This document shows, piece by piece, positions 1 through 11,708 of a DNA stretch of 64,000 nucleotides; the first letter of the stretch is position 1; the number at the start of each line of letters is the position of its first letter. Source of the DNA: Burkholderiales bacterium (GTDB lineage: Bacteria > Pseudomonadota > Gammaproteobacteria > Burkholderiales > Burkholderiaceae_A); assembly GCA_027486725.1 (NCBI GenBank), contig JAIXOP010000003.1, positions 98,574-162,573 on the forward strand, read 5' to 3'. The notes beneath the pieces were generated by a model. That model had not been told where the DNA came from, ran no database searches, and saw nothing but the letters and a program-made list of their open reading frames with translations. The position numbers and the translations under genes are program-made.

Positions 1-962
1 AAGCCGGCACCTCGGCAGAATTGCGCTGCGTCGAGCCGCCTTCCCCCTGGCCGCTGCAGCCAGCCCAGGCCAAGCAGGCCCCGACCGCAGGCCACCACCA
101 GAGGTTCCTGCTCAGACCGGGGAAGGCGCACCACTGTTCCCGGCGCCGCCCATTGTCCCTGGGCCTCGATCAGGCGGGCCCCACCGGCCTTCAATCCCGA
201 AGGGAACTCGGCGGCCGGCGTGGGATCGAGCCCGCGGATGCGGCGGGCCATGTCGGCCGCCTCGCCCTGGAAATCCATCTGTCGGTCGGCCTTGAGGATC
301 TTGGCCGCGTAGCTGACGCCCTCGCTGGGCTGGGGCTGGGGGGTGTGGGCCGGGTCCCGCTGCCGGTGGCCCGCCAGAAACTCCACCAGCATCTGTGCCC
401 CGAGGCTGGAGAGCCGATCGTGCAGGCTGGCGGCATTGTCGTCGTCCGAAATGTCCACCCGACGGGCATCCCAGACAGGGCCGGTGTCCAGCCCTTCATC
501 CATCTGCATGAGGCAGACGCCGGTGGTGGAGTCGCCCGCCATCAGTGCCCGCTGGATGGGCGCAGCGCCCCGCCAGCGAGGAAGCAGCGAGGCATGCAGG
601 TTGAGGCAGCCATGGCGGGGGATGGACAGCACATCGGCAGGGATGATGAGTCCATAGGCCACCACCACGAGAACATCGAGCTGCGCCGACACCAGGGCCC
701 GTTTGGCCTGGAGGGTCTCATCGGCCTCGCCCCGAAGCCTCTCGGGAGTCCAGACAGGAATTCCATGAGCATCGGCCAATTCGGCCACGGCCGACCTCTG
801 AATGCCCTGGCCCCGACCACGGGGCCGATCGGGCTGGCTGAGCACGAGCTCCACCGTCCAGGCCCGCGGACTCTGCGGCTCGAGCAGCGCGCTCAGGTGC
901 CGCGCGGCATAGTCGGGCGTGCCGGCAAACCCGATGCGCAGCGGCGCGGGGTCCTCAGCCAC
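1..962 (-). CDS. fmt: Methionyl-tRNA formyltransferase, 3' end cut by window edge
   Basis: Transfers a formyl group from 10-formyltetrahydrofolate to Met-tRNA(fMet) before translation initiation in the cytoplasm. Read on the minus strand from a GTG at 962, the protein begins [20 protein letters not shown] and shows the folate-binding and catalytic segment [18 protein letters not shown] followed by [14 protein letters not shown]. The frame stays open to base 1, giving about 320 codons. The last residues seen (GRRLDAAQF) resemble the usual C-terminus, so only a few codons lie outside the window. The GTG start overlaps the def stop by 8 bases, so translation is probably coupled to def. The def-fmt pair is the standard arrangement for making and removing N-formyl groups. 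Confidence 0.95.
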   Translation of the reverse strand, partial: MAEDPAPLRIGFAGTPDYAARHLSALLEPQSPRAWTVELVLSQPDRPRGRGQGIQRSAVAELADAHGIPVWTPERLRGEADETLQAKRALVSAQLDVLVVVAYGLIIPADVLSIPRHGCLNLHASLLPRWRGAAPIQRALMAGDSTTGVCLMQMDEGLDTGPVWDARRVDISDDDNAASLHDRLSSLGAQMLVEFLAGHRQRDPAHTPQPQPSEGVSYAAKILKADRQMDFQGEAADMARRIRGLDPTPAAEFPSGLKAGGARLIEAQGQWAAPGTVVRLPRSEQEPLVVACGRGLLGLGWLQRPGGRRLDAAQFCRGAG

Positions 963-1488
963 GGGCCAGGACGGGGGCCTTGTCGGCAGCCCTCTCCTTT
1001 TGTTTTTTGATTTTGTCTTGCAGCCGTGTTTGCTTCAGGCGAGAGAGATAGTCGACAAAGACCTTGCCATCGAGGTGATCGATCTCGTGCTGAATGCACA
1101 CCGACAGAAGGCCGTCGGCCTCGACCTCGAAGGTCTCTCCTTGCAGGTTGGTGGCGCGGACCCGAATGCGATCCGGGCGCTCGACCGCGTCGTAGAACCC
1201 CGGCACCGAGAGGCATCCCTCATCCCAGACCTTGGTCTCTTCGGAGGCCTCGACGATCTCTGGATTGATGAGGGTGATGAGGCCGCTCCGATCCTCGGTG
1301 ACATCCACCACGATGAGTCGACGATGGACATTCACCTGCGTCGCCGCCAGGCCCACCCCCGGCGCCTCGTACATGGTCTCGGCCATGTCGGCCGCCAGCC
1401 GGCGCACCTCGTCGTCGACGTGGGCAATCGGCTGGGCCAGCGTGCGCAGCCGCCGGTCGGGGTAGTGCAGAAGGGGAAGCAGGGCCAT
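955..1488 (-). CDS. def: Peptide deformylase
   Basis: Removes the N-formyl group from nascent proteins. The 177-residue protein has all three family motifs: GVGLAATQ (44-51), EGCLS (90-94, metal ligand Cys92) and HEIDH (134-138, metal ligands His134 and His138 with catalytic Glu135). The C-terminus is lysine-rich, as is common. The gene runs on the minus strand and overlaps the GTG start of fmt by 8 bases. About 110 bases separate its ATG from the divergent dprA, so promoters for both probably lie in 1489-1598. Confidence 0.97.
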   Translation of the reverse strand: MALLPLLHYPDRRLRTLAQPIAHVDDEVRRLAADMAETMYEAPGVGLAATQVNVHRRLIVVDVTEDRSGLITLINPEIVEASEETKVWDEGCLSVPGFYDAVERPDRIRVRATNLQGETFEVEADGLLSVCIQHEIDHLDGKVFVDYLSRLKQTRLQDKIKKQKERAADKAPVLARG

Positions 1489-1598
1489 GGATGGATGCGC
1501 AGGTGCGTTGTCTGGCGTGTTTGGGTCGGCTGTCTAGTCTAGAGCCTCTCAGCCATTTGTCGGAAGACCCCGCACCGGGTTCCCGCAATCATGGCCGC

Positions 1599-2594
1599 AT
1601 GAACTCCAGCGATCTTGTCGACGGGGCACTCGATCCCGAACATTGGCCCCGCCTGCCACCCCTTCAGCCCCGGCTTCAGTCCCTTCACGCCTGGGGCCAT
1701 CGCTCGCTGCTGTCGCTTCCTGCCATGGCCATCGTGGGCAGCCGGCGTTGCAGCCGCCAAGGCGCGGCCGATGCCGAGTCCTTCGCTGCCGAAGCGGTGC
1801 GCCGTGGGCTGGTGGTGGTGAGTGGCCTGGCCCGAGGCATCGATGCGGCCGCCCATGAAGGTGCGCAAATCCAGGGTGCGCAGATTCCGGGGGCGCAGAT
1901 CGGTGGGACACAGGCCCCGGCGGGCTGTGCCTGGCCCACCATCGCGGTGCTGGGCTCGGGCATTGGCAATATCTATCCGCCCGCACACCGGGCCATGGCG
2001 AAGCGCATCGTTGAGGGCGGTGGGCTGCTGCTCTCGGAGTATCCCCACGCCATGCCAGCCCTGCGCCACCACTTTCCCCTGCGCAATCGACTGATTGCTG
2101 GCCTGTCGCAAGGGGTGCTGATCGTGGAGGCCGCCGCCAAGAGCGGTGCGCTCATCACCGCCCAGCTCGCCATGGAACTCGGCCGCCACGTCTGGGTGCT
2201 GCCCGGCTCCATCCACGATGACCGATACGCGGGCAGCCATGCCCTCATTCGGCAGGGGGCCTCGCTGGTCTCGTCGCCCGAGGAGCTCTTCGACGACTGG
2301 GGGCTGTGGCGAACCGCCCGGCTGGATTCCGCCGACGGTGAGGCCGTGTTGGCGCCCGCACCCGGCCTGCCCGAGGCCATCACTCAGGGCCTTGCGGCCT
2401 CCGATCGTCGCATCTTGGAGTCTCTCTCGTGGAGCCCAATCGATATCGTCAGCGTCATGGGCCGCACGGAGCTGTCCCACCTCGATTGCCGCCAGGGCCT
2501 GCTGCGGCTCTCGGCGGCTGGGCTCGCGGTGGAGGTCTCCGATGGCGCCTGGGCTCGCTTTAAATCAGCAAGGCGGTATTCTGTGGCGAAATGA
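1599..2594 (+). CDS. dprA: DNA-processing protein DprA
   Basis: DprA/Smf binds incoming single-stranded DNA during natural transformation and loads RecA. With the ATG at 1599 it has 331 residues. The Rossmann-like core shows VGSRRCSRQG (46-55), SGLARGID (75-82), AVLGSGIGNIYP and PLRNRLIAGLS (160-170), and a C-terminal winged-helix-like region follows. An earlier in-frame ATG at 1491 would add 36 residues without family similarity and would start 2 bases from the def start, so 1599 is preferred. Residues 88-104 carry an odd GAQI repeat (see findings). The stop codon overlaps the topB start (ATGA at 2591-2594). Confidence 0.92.
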   Translation: MNSSDLVDGALDPEHWPRLPPLQPRLQSLHAWGHRSLLSLPAMAIVGSRRCSRQGAADAESFAAEAVRRGLVVVSGLARGIDAAAHEGAQIQGAQIPGAQIGGTQAPAGCAWPTIAVLGSGIGNIYPPAHRAMAKRIVEGGGLLLSEYPHAMPALRHHFPLRNRLIAGLSQGVLIVEAAAKSGALITAQLAMELGRHVWVLPGSIHDDRYAGSHALIRQGASLVSSPEELFDDWGLWRTARLDSADGEAVLAPAPGLPEAITQGLAASDRRILESLSWSPIDIVSVMGRTELSHLDCRQGLLRLSAAGLAVEVSDGAWARFKSARRYSVAK

Positions 2595-5176
2595 AAAGCC
2601 TAGTCATCGCAGAAAAGCCCTCGGTCGCCAGCGACATCGCCAAGGCGCTGGGTGGCTTTGAGAAAAAAGACGACATCTTCGAGCGCGAGGATCTCGTCGT
2701 GGCGTCGGCCGTGGGCCATCTTCTGGAGCTCGTGGCCCCCGAGGAATTCGAGGTCAAGCGCGGGAAGTGGTCCTTTGCCCACTTGCCGGTGCTGCCGCCC
2801 TACTTCGACCTGCAGCCCCTGCCCAAGAGCGAGCAGAAGCTGAAGACGCTGGCCCGGCAAATCAAGCGCAAGGACATCGGCCGCATCATCAATGCCTGCG
2901 ATGCGGGGCGCGAGGGCGAGCTGATTTTTCGCACCATCGTTCAGTACACCAAGGCCAAGCAGCCCATCGCTCGGCTCTGGCTGCAGAGCATGACGCCCTC
3001 GGCCATTCGCGAAGCCTTCAACCACCTGCGCACCGACGAAGAGCTCATGCCCCTGGCCGATGCCGCCCGATGCCGCAGCGAGGCCGACTGGCTGGTGGGC
3101 ATCAACGGCACCCGCGCCATGACCGCCTTCAACAGCAAAGAGGGCGGCTTTTTCAAAACCAGCGTGGGCCGGGTGCAGACCCCGACACTGGCGATCGTGG
3201 TCGAGCGAGAAGAGGCCATCCGTCGGTTTGTGTCGAAGCCCTACTTCGAGGTCCATGCCCGGTTTGAGGCCAAGGCGGGCGATTACCTGGGCCGCTTCGT
3301 CGACCCCAGCTTCAAGAAAGACGAGCTGCATCCCGAGCACCGCGCCGAACGGCTCTGGGACAGAGCTCAGGCCGAGGCCATCGTGCAGGCCTGCATGGGC
3401 GGCAAGGCCGTGGTGTCGGAAGAAAGCAAGTCGGCCAGCCAGTCGCCACCCTTGCTCTTTGATCTCACCAGCCTGCAGCGCGAGGCCAACAGCAAGTTTG
3501 GCTTTTCGGCCAAGAACACCCTGGGGCTGGCCCAGGCGCTCTACGAAAAGCACAAGGTTCTGACCTACCCCCGAACCGATTCCAAGGCCCTGCCCGAGGA
3601 CTACATCCCCACCGTCACTGCCACGCTCGCCGCCCTGGGCGGGCTGGATGGCTTTGGCGGCATGGGCGAGATTGCCCGGCATGCCCAGACGGTGCTGAAT
3701 CAACAGTGGGTGCGGCCCAACAAGCGGATATTCGACAACACCAAGGTGTCGGACCACTTTGCCATCGTGCCCACGGGCCAGCTGCCCCGCAGCCTGTCGG
3801 AGCCCGAGCAGAAGATTTTCGAACTGGTGACCCGCCGGTTCATTGCAGCCTTCTTTCCCGCGTCGGAGAGCCTGGTGACCACACGATTCAGTCGGGTGGG
3901 CGACCACAGCTTCAAGACCGAGGGCCGGGTGCTGGTCGTGCCGGGATGGCTGGCCGTGTATGGCCGAAGTGCCGCCGAGGAGGCCGAGAGCCTGGTGGCC
4001 GTGGCCCCAGGTGAGACCCCCGCAGTTGGCGAGGTGGAGCTGCAGAGCCATCACACCAAGCCCCCCGCCCGATACTCCGAAGCCACACTGCTGTCGGCCA
4101 TGGAGGGCGCGGGCAAGATGGTCGAAGACGATGAGCTTCGCGAGGCCATGTCGGGCCGCGGCCTTGGCACACCTGCCACGCGAGCCGCGATCATCGAGGG
4201 CCTATTGGCCGATACCTATCTGCACCGTGATGGCCGGGAGCTCATTCCCACCGCCAAGGCCTTCCAGCTCATGACCCTGCTTCGCGGCCTGGGCATCCCG
4301 GAGCTGTCGCGGCCAGAGCTCACGGGCGAATGGGAGTCGCGGCTTCGACAGATCGAGTCGGGAGCGCTGCGCCGGGAAGATTTCATGGACGAGATCGCGG
4401 CCATGACCGAGCGCATTGTCGGCCAGGCCAAGAACTTCTCGAGCGACACCATCCCTGGCGACTACATCACCCTCGCCACGCCATGTCCCGCCTGCGGTGG
4501 TCAGGTCAAAGAGAATTACCGACGCTTCGCCTGCACCCGCTGCGAGTTCTCCATCACGAAGACGCCCGCGGGACGCACCTTCGAGCCTTCCGAGGTCGAA
4601 ACCCTGCTCGAGACACGGACCCTAGGCCCCATCGACGGATTTCGAAGCAAGCTGGGCCGCCCCTTTGTGGCCAGCCTGCGCATCACCGGGGAGAACAAGC
4701 TGGAGTTCGATTTTGGCCAGGGGGCCGACGACGACGATGCGCCGCCGCCCGATTTTTCCAACACCGAGCGCCTGGGCGACTGCCCGAAGTGCAGTGCCGG
4801 TGTGTATGCCCTGGGCAGCTCCTACATCTGCGAAAAGGCCACCGGCCCGAGCAAGGTCTGCGATTTCAAATCGGGGGCCATGATCTTGCAGCAGACCATC
4901 GCGCCCGAGGATATGCGGGAGCTGCTGAGCACAGGCCGAACGCGTCTCTTCGACGGCTTTGTGTCCGCACGCACCCGACGCAAATTCAAGGCCTATCTGT
5001 CGAAGGGCCCCGACGGCAAGATTGGTTTTGAGTTTGAGGCGCGCTCCCCTTCCAAAGGCAATCCAAAGGCGAGCACGAAATCCAGCGCAAAGGCTGGAGC
5101 AAAGGCCGAGATGAAGACCGAGATCAAGGCCGAAGTGAAGACAGCGACCAAGAAAGCCCAAGCGAAAAAAGCCTAA
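2591..5176 (+). CDS. topB: DNA topoisomerase III (type IA)
   Basis: ATP-independent type IA topoisomerase that passes single strands and decatenates DNA. In 861 residues the N-terminal Toprim domain (VIAEKPSVASDIAKAL) has the acidic DAGREGE motif at 104-110, and the catalytic tyrosine is Tyr326 in TYPRTD, almost exactly where the Escherichia coli enzyme has it. SVGRVQTPTLA and GRGLGTPATRAAII are conserved core segments. Two cysteine-rich zinc-ribbon-like units follow (CPACGG...CTRCEF and CPKC...C...C), then a Lys/Ala-rich tail that probably binds DNA non-specifically. It is translationally coupled to dprA. The smg/DUF494 gene often found between dprA and the topoisomerase gene in betaproteobacteria is absent. 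Confidence 0.95.
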   Translation: MKSLVIAEKPSVASDIAKALGGFEKKDDIFEREDLVVASAVGHLLELVAPEEFEVKRGKWSFAHLPVLPPYFDLQPLPKSEQKLKTLARQIKRKDIGRIINACDAGREGELIFRTIVQYTKAKQPIARLWLQSMTPSAIREAFNHLRTDEELMPLADAARCRSEADWLVGINGTRAMTAFNSKEGGFFKTSVGRVQTPTLAIVVEREEAIRRFVSKPYFEVHARFEAKAGDYLGRFVDPSFKKDELHPEHRAERLWDRAQAEAIVQACMGGKAVVSEESKSASQSPPLLFDLTSLQREANSKFGFSAKNTLGLAQALYEKHKVLTYPRTDSKALPEDYIPTVTATLAALGGLDGFGGMGEIARHAQTVLNQQWVRPNKRIFDNTKVSDHFAIVPTGQLPRSLSEPEQKIFELVTRRFIAAFFPASESLVTTRFSRVGDHSFKTEGRVLVVPGWLAVYGRSAAEEAESLVAVAPGETPAVGEVELQSHHTKPPARYSEATLLSAMEGAGKMVEDDELREAMSGRGLGTPATRAAIIEGLLADTYLHRDGRELIPTAKAFQLMTLLRGLGIPELSRPELTGEWESRLRQIESGALRREDFMDEIAAMTERIVGQAKNFSSDTIPGDYITLATPCPACGGQVKENYRRFACTRCEFSITKTPAGRTFEPSEVETLLETRTLGPIDGFRSKLGRPFVASLRITGENKLEFDFGQGADDDDAPPPDFSNTERLGDCPKCSAGVYALGSSYICEKATGPSKVCDFKSGAMILQQTIAPEDMRELLSTGRTRLFDGFVSARTRRKFKAYLSKGPDGKIGFEFEARSPSKGNPKASTKSSAKAGAKAEMKTEIKAEVKTATKKAQAKKA

Positions 5177-5186
5177 CGGGCAGAAC

Positions 5187-6122
5187 TCAGCCCGCGGTGG
5201 GTTTGACTCCCGAGGCAATGCCCGATCGCACATGGCCCGTCGGTCCGGCCTGTGCCGCCGACTCGCAGTGCCGGGTCTGATCGTCGAAGAAGAAGTCGGC
5301 CTCGAATTCGGCCAAGAAGGGGCCTTTTTCGAGCCCCCCCAGAAACATTGCCTCATCGATGTCGATCTGCCAGCTGCGCAAGGTGCGGATCGCGCGCTCA
5401 TGCGCAGGGGCAGATCGGGCGGTAACCAGTGCCGTGCGCAGCCGCATCCCCGCATCGCGGGCCGTGTGTTGAAGGGTCTGCAATTGGCGCAGGCCCTGCA
5501 GGGCCTGCAACAGAGGTTTGAAGGGTCCTGGAGGCAGCGGCTGCTGCGCCCGGGCACGCTCGTGGCTCACAAAGGCCTCGAGTCCATCGGCCTGATAGAT
5601 TTGCTCGGCCTCGTCGGAAAATAGGACTGCGTCGCCATCGAAGGCAATGCGCAATTCATTGGGATACCGGCTGCTGGCCTGTTGGGCCTTCACCCAGACC
5701 TGAGCGGCAGGGAATCCAGCTTGAAGTGCTGCTTCGACATCGCTCGCACTGGCCGACAAAAACAGATGGGCGGCCAGGGGTTTGAGGTACCGATAGGGCG
5801 TTGCTCCTCGGGTGAAGACACCGCGCTCAATGTTTAAGCCATGGTGCTGAGCCGAGTGATAGACGCGCAAGCCCGAGACCGGATCGTTTCTGGAGAGCAC
5901 CACCACCTCGACTCGAGGGTCTTCTGGGGTGTTGAAGGCCAACAGCTTTTTGACCAAGCCATAGGCCACGCCGGGAGCGGCAGGCGTCTGCAGCCGATCC
6001 CATTGAAGCGCCATGTAGGCGGCATCGTCGGCCTCTTCGAATACCTGGTTCTCTTCTTCGAAGTTGAACAGGGCCCTCGACGAGACTGCCACCACCAGCT
6101 GATTGGCAAGGCTGTGGGGCAC
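5187..6122 (-). CDS. Cytosolic 5'-nucleotidase (cN-I/NT5C1 family)
   Basis: Probably dephosphorylates nucleoside 5'-monophosphates in the cytoplasm. The 311-residue protein starts at a GTG and opens with the family block VVAVSSRALFN (10-20). It then has VVLSRNDP (75-82) and the HAD-like FDGDAVLFSDE segment (161-171) typical of NT5C1-type nucleotidases (Pfam PF06189). No signal peptide is visible. It converges on topB with a 10-base gap and lies 33 bases from the gyrB stop in the same direction, so it may be the last gene of the dnaA-dnaN-gyrB transcript. Substrate preference cannot be read from the sequence. Confidence 0.82.
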   Translation of the reverse strand: MPHSLANQLVVAVSSRALFNFEEENQVFEEADDAAYMALQWDRLQTPAAPGVAYGLVKKLLAFNTPEDPRVEVVVLSRNDPVSGLRVYHSAQHHGLNIERGVFTRGATPYRYLKPLAAHLFLSASASDVEAALQAGFPAAQVWVKAQQASSRYPNELRIAFDGDAVLFSDEAEQIYQADGLEAFVSHERARAQQPLPPGPFKPLLQALQGLRQLQTLQHTARDAGMRLRTALVTARSAPAHERAIRTLRSWQIDIDEAMFLGGLEKGPFLAEFEADFFFDDQTRHCESAAQAGPTGHVRSGIASGVKPTAG

Positions 6123-6155
6123 TGGAAGCCTTTAGATAGCGGGTTGGATGTTGAG

Positions 6156-8627
<2,472 letters not shown>

Positions 8628-9779
8628 TTAAATCCGCATGGGCATGATGACGCAACGGAAGGACAGATCATCGCCGGGGGTGGTGATGAGCGCGCTGGCG
8701 TTGCTGTCGAGCAGACGTATCTCGACGTCGTTGGTCTTTAGATTGCCCAGGACATCGAGCAGGTATTGCACATTGAAAGAAATTTCGATGTCGTTGCCAG
8801 AGTAGTTGGCTTCGATCTCCTCGAAGGCCTCTTCTTGCTCGGCATTCTTGGCACTGATGCGCACGGTGTTGTTGCCCAACGACAGGGTCACACCCTTGAA
8901 CTTTTCCGTGGTCAGAATGGCGGCCCGCTGAAGCGCACCGAGCAGCACTTCGCGCTGAATGGTCGCTACTTTGTCGTGCGCTTTGGGAATCACGCGCTCA
9001 AAGTCGGGAAACTTGCCCTCAATCAGTTTGGCAAGAAGCTCCAGGCGCCCAAGGTGAAAACGCACCTGTTGAGAGGCGACCTGGAGGTCGAGGGTCTGGT
9101 CGTCGTCGGCCAACACCTTCTGCAGCTCCATCACAGCCTTGCGAGGAATGATGACCTGATGGGATGGTGCACTGCCATCGAGTTCGATGGAGAGCCCCTG
9201 GATGTTCGCATCGTCGAGGCTGAGGCTGGCTGTGGCCAGACGATGCCCATCGGTGGCGACGGCGCGAATGGATCGAGCATCGACCACCAGCAAGAGTCCG
9301 TTGAGGTAGTAGCGGATGTCCTGCTGAGCCATGGCGAAATGCACCAAATGCAGCAGTTGCTTGAGGTCTTTCTGACGCAGCGTGAGCTTGGCCGGAGTCT
9401 GCTCGGCCGCAACCACCGTTGGGAACTCATCGGCCGACAGTGTCTGCAAAGAAAACCGTGCCTTGCCTTGCTGAATGGTCAGACGATTGTCTTTGAGGCT
9501 CAGGCTGACCTCGTTGTTGTTGGGGAGTGCTCGGAGAATGTCCACCAGCTTTCGCGCAGAGACGGTGGTCGACACATTGGCTTGAGCATCCACCGATCCC
9601 ACATCGCTGTGGTGGGTGATCTGAATGTCGATGTCGGTCGCCAACATCGACAGTGTGCTGGCCGTGCGAGTTAACAGAACATTGGAGAGGATGGGCAGGG
9701 TGTGCCGACGCTCAACGATGCCGCTGACCATCTGCAAAGGCCGAAGGAGTGCATCGCGTTCTGCTTGATGAAGATTCAT
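8628..9779 (-). CDS. dnaN: DNA polymerase III sliding clamp (beta subunit)
   Basis: The beta clamp encircles DNA and tethers polymerase III. The 383-residue length, slightly above the usual ~367, and the three-domain pattern fit the family. The N-terminus reads LQMVSGIVERRHTLPILSNVL, and the C-terminus ends in FRCVIMPMRI, close to the invariant M-P-M-R ending. It is separated from upstream dnaA by 273 bases that carry DnaA-box-like repeats and an AT-rich stretch, and it is followed 3 bases later by gyrB. Confidence 0.98.
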   Translation of the reverse strand: MNLHQAERDALLRPLQMVSGIVERRHTLPILSNVLLTRTASTLSMLATDIDIQITHHSDVGSVDAQANVSTTVSARKLVDILRALPNNNEVSLSLKDNRLTIQQGKARFSLQTLSADEFPTVVAAEQTPAKLTLRQKDLKQLLHLVHFAMAQQDIRYYLNGLLLVVDARSIRAVATDGHRLATASLSLDDANIQGLSIELDGSAPSHQVIIPRKAVMELQKVLADDDQTLDLQVASQQVRFHLGRLELLAKLIEGKFPDFERVIPKAHDKVATIQREVLLGALQRAAILTTEKFKGVTLSLGNNTVRISAKNAEQEEAFEEIEANYSGNDIEISFNVQYLLDVLGNLKTNDVEIRLLDSNASALITTPGDDLSFRCVIMPMRI

Positions 9780-10052
9780 AGAAATAAATTGAGGTTAGTA
9801 GTAGGTGATGGTGAGTTCTGGGGATAACCGCACTAAGTCAATGTTTCATTGTTGAGATTTTACTGGCTTTGCCTGTGGAATCCTTGGGGATGGCTTAGGA
9901 CAAGTTGTGGAGTACTGAGCGAATCTTGAAGTTGTCCCCAAGTTGTTCCAGCGTTGCGATACCCATTTGTGAACAAGTTGTGGACAACCCACCCCGCTTG
10001 TGCACAGCTTGCCCACAGGCTAGGGTGGTGGCGCGCGATCGGCTTGAATTGG
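9780..10052. other. oriC: Putative chromosomal replication origin (dnaA-dnaN intergenic region)
   Basis: This 273-base gap lies between the dnaA stop and the dnaN start. A cluster of sequences one or two bases away from the DnaA box TTATNCACA occupies 9968-10017: TTGTTCACA (minus strand, 9968-9976), TTGTCCACA (minus, 9979-9987), TTGTGCACA (plus, 9998-10006) and TTGCCCACA (plus, 10009-10017). A comparatively AT-rich segment next to dnaN (about 9778-9865) could be the unwinding element. Clustered boxes between dnaA and dnaN are a common origin layout. Assignment as the origin is inference from context; GC-skew was not computed. Confidence 0.6.
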
Positions 10053-11468
10053 TCAGCCACGGATCTGTTGCTCCAGGATGTGCAGGCTTCGGTTGAGTTC
10101 GGCATTTTTGGCCCGTTCGGCACCAATCTTTCGAACGGCATGGAGCACGGTGGTGTGGTCCCGACCCCCGAAGAGTTCACCAATTTCGGGGTAACTCTTT
10201 TGGGTGAGTTCTTTGGCCAGGAACATGGCGATCTGCCTGGGCATGGCGATGTTGGCGGGCCGCCGCTTGCTGTACATGTCGGCGATCTTGATTTTGTAGA
10301 AGTTCGCCACCACCCGCTGAATTTCCTCGACGGAGGTGGTCGTTCGAGTGAGATTGAGCGTGTCGCGCAACGCTTCGCGAACGGTGTCGAGGTTGGCGAC
10401 GCGACTGTGAAAATGGCAGAAGGCAATCACTTTGCGCAGCGCACCCTCGAGCTCTCGAACATTGGAGCGGAGGTGGCGAGCGATGAAGAAGGCCTCCTCT
10501 TCATGCAAGGCAAATTTCTCCATATCGGCCTTGCGCAGCAGAATGGCCACACGCATTTCGAGCTCCGGGGGCTCGATCTCGACGGTGAGGCCTGAGCCAA
10601 AGCGGGTGACCAGTCGTTCGCTCAGACCCTCAATTTCGCTGTGGTAGGTGTCGCTGGTGATGATGATCTGTTTTTTGGCAGCAATCAGGGCCTCGAAGGC
10701 ATAGAAGAATTCTTCTTGGCTTCGGGTCTTGCCCGAGAAGAACTGGATGTCGTCGATGAGCAGCAGGTCGAGCTGATGGTAGGTGGCCTTGAAGGCATCG
10801 AAGGACTTCGTTTGAAACGCCCGCACCACATCGGCCACATAGCTCTCGGCGTGGGTGTAGCGAATCTTGGCGCTTGGATTGGTGTGAAGGATGTGATTGC
10901 CAACAGCATGGATGAGGTGGCTCTTCCCAAGGCCAACACCGCCATACAAAAACAAAGGGTTGTAACTGGTCCCGGGGTGTTCGGCGACTTGGCGGGCTGC
11001 AGCGCGGGCCATTTGATTGGCCTTGCCAGTGACAAAGTGCTCAAAGGTCCAGTCGGGATTGAGGCGGGCCCGTTCGGTGGTCTTGGAACGATCTCCCTCG
11101 GGCGCAGGGTTGGTGATGGTCGGTGCGGCGAGATGGTCCATGGAATCGTCGGGCGCATCAGACGCGCCAGACGTGGCAGATGCACCAGACGACGGCTCAG
11201 AAGGCAATTCGACAGCGATCTCAACGGCACAGCCCAAGTTGGCCAGCCACCATTGCTCCAAGGGCGTTTGTAAATTTTGTTTGGCCCAGGCCTGTTTGAA
11301 GCGATTGGGAGCCTCAATGGTCAGGGCATAGCCCGATGGGGTCTGCGTCAAAGAAGCCAGGCGCAGCGGCTCGACCCAGATTTGGAAGTGTTGTTCTGGA
11401 TAGAGCCCGCGCAGATGGGCAAGACACTGCTGCCAGGTGGTCGAAGGGTTGGGGTCTGGCGTCGACAT
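10053..11468 (-). CDS. dnaA: Chromosomal replication initiator protein DnaA
   Basis: AAA+ ATPase that binds DnaA boxes and opens the origin. The 471-residue protein has the N-terminal DnaB-interaction domain ([22 protein letters not shown]) and a variable linker rich in Ser/Ala/Pro/Asp. The AAA+ core has Walker [10 protein letters not shown] and Walker [10 protein letters not shown], and the C-terminal DNA-binding domain has the signature [12 protein letters not shown]. It is divergent from rpmH. A perfect DnaA box at 11495-11503 lies 27 bases upstream of its ATG and is likely an autoregulatory site. Confidence 0.98.
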   Translation of the reverse strand: MSTPDPNPSTTWQQCLAHLRGLYPEQHFQIWVEPLRLASLTQTPSGYALTIEAPNRFKQAWAKQNLQTPLEQWWLANLGCAVEIAVELPSEPSSGASATSGASDAPDDSMDHLAAPTITNPAPEGDRSKTTERARLNPDWTFEHFVTGKANQMARAAARQVAEHPGTSYNPLFLYGGVGLGKSHLIHAVGNHILHTNPSAKIRYTHAESYVADVVRAFQTKSFDAFKATYHQLDLLLIDDIQFFSGKTRSQEEFFYAFEALIAAKKQIIITSDTYHSEIEGLSERLVTRFGSGLTVEIEPPELEMRVAILLRKADMEKFALHEEEAFFIARHLRSNVRELEGALRKVIAFCHFHSRVANLDTVREALRDTLNLTRTTTSVEEIQRVVANFYKIKIADMYSKRRPANIAMPRQIAMFLAKELTQKSYPEIGELFGGRDHTTVLHAVRKIGAERAKNAELNRSLHILEQQIRG

Positions 11469-11494
11469 TGCAAGAAGATCGGGGGGAAGCTTAC

Positions 11495-11503
11495 TTATCC
11501 ACA
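11495..11503 (+). promoter_or_regulatory. Perfect DnaA box upstream of dnaA
   Basis: TTATCCACA matches the DnaA box consensus exactly. It sits in the 102-base region between divergent dnaA and rpmH. This placement suggests DnaA autoregulation of its own promoter, or a secondary origin element. It is the only perfect box I found near the dnaA gene. Confidence 0.75.
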
Positions 11504-11537
11504 GGCGCGGGGGATGCCCATTCTGCCCTGTTCTGGC

Positions 11538-11543
11538 TATAAT
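11538..11543 (+). promoter_or_regulatory. -10 element of the rpmH operon promoter
   Basis: TATAAT matches the sigma-70 -10 consensus exactly and lies 27 bases before the rpmH ATG. No good -35 hexamer is visible 16-18 bases upstream (around TGCCCA at 11515-11520). The promoter would drive rpmH-rnpA-yidD-yidC. Confidence 0.55.
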
Positions 11544-11570
11544 TCAAGGTTCTTTTTTAGGAATCCAATC

Positions 11571-11705
11571 ATGAAACGCACTTACCAACCTTCGGTCGTC
11601 AAGCGCAAGCGCACCCACGGCTTTCTGGTTCGCATGAAGACCCGTGGCGGCCGCGCTGTGATTCGCAATCGCCGCGCCAAGGGTCGCAAGCGTCTGGCAG
11701 TCTAA
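11571..11705 (+). CDS. rpmH: 50S ribosomal protein L34
   Basis: The 44-residue basic protein [14 protein letters not shown]... is L34 over its full normal length, a late-assembling component of the large ribosomal subunit. It is the first gene of the conserved rpmH-rnpA-yidD-yidC run next to the origin and is preceded by a TATAAT box. The stop codon TAA is in the same reading frame as the following rnpA. Confidence 0.98.
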   Translation: MKRTYQPSVVKRKRTHGFLVRMKTRGGRAVIRNRRAKGRKRLAV

Positions 11706-11708
11706 GAA

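Noticed and set aside
2600..4054. 484-codon open frame on the minus strand
   Set aside because: Antisense to topB; no domain recognised.
5177..5194. CGGGC/GCCCG stem between topB and the 5'-nucleotidase gene
   Set aside because: Only 5 bp and no T-tract; too weak to call a terminator.
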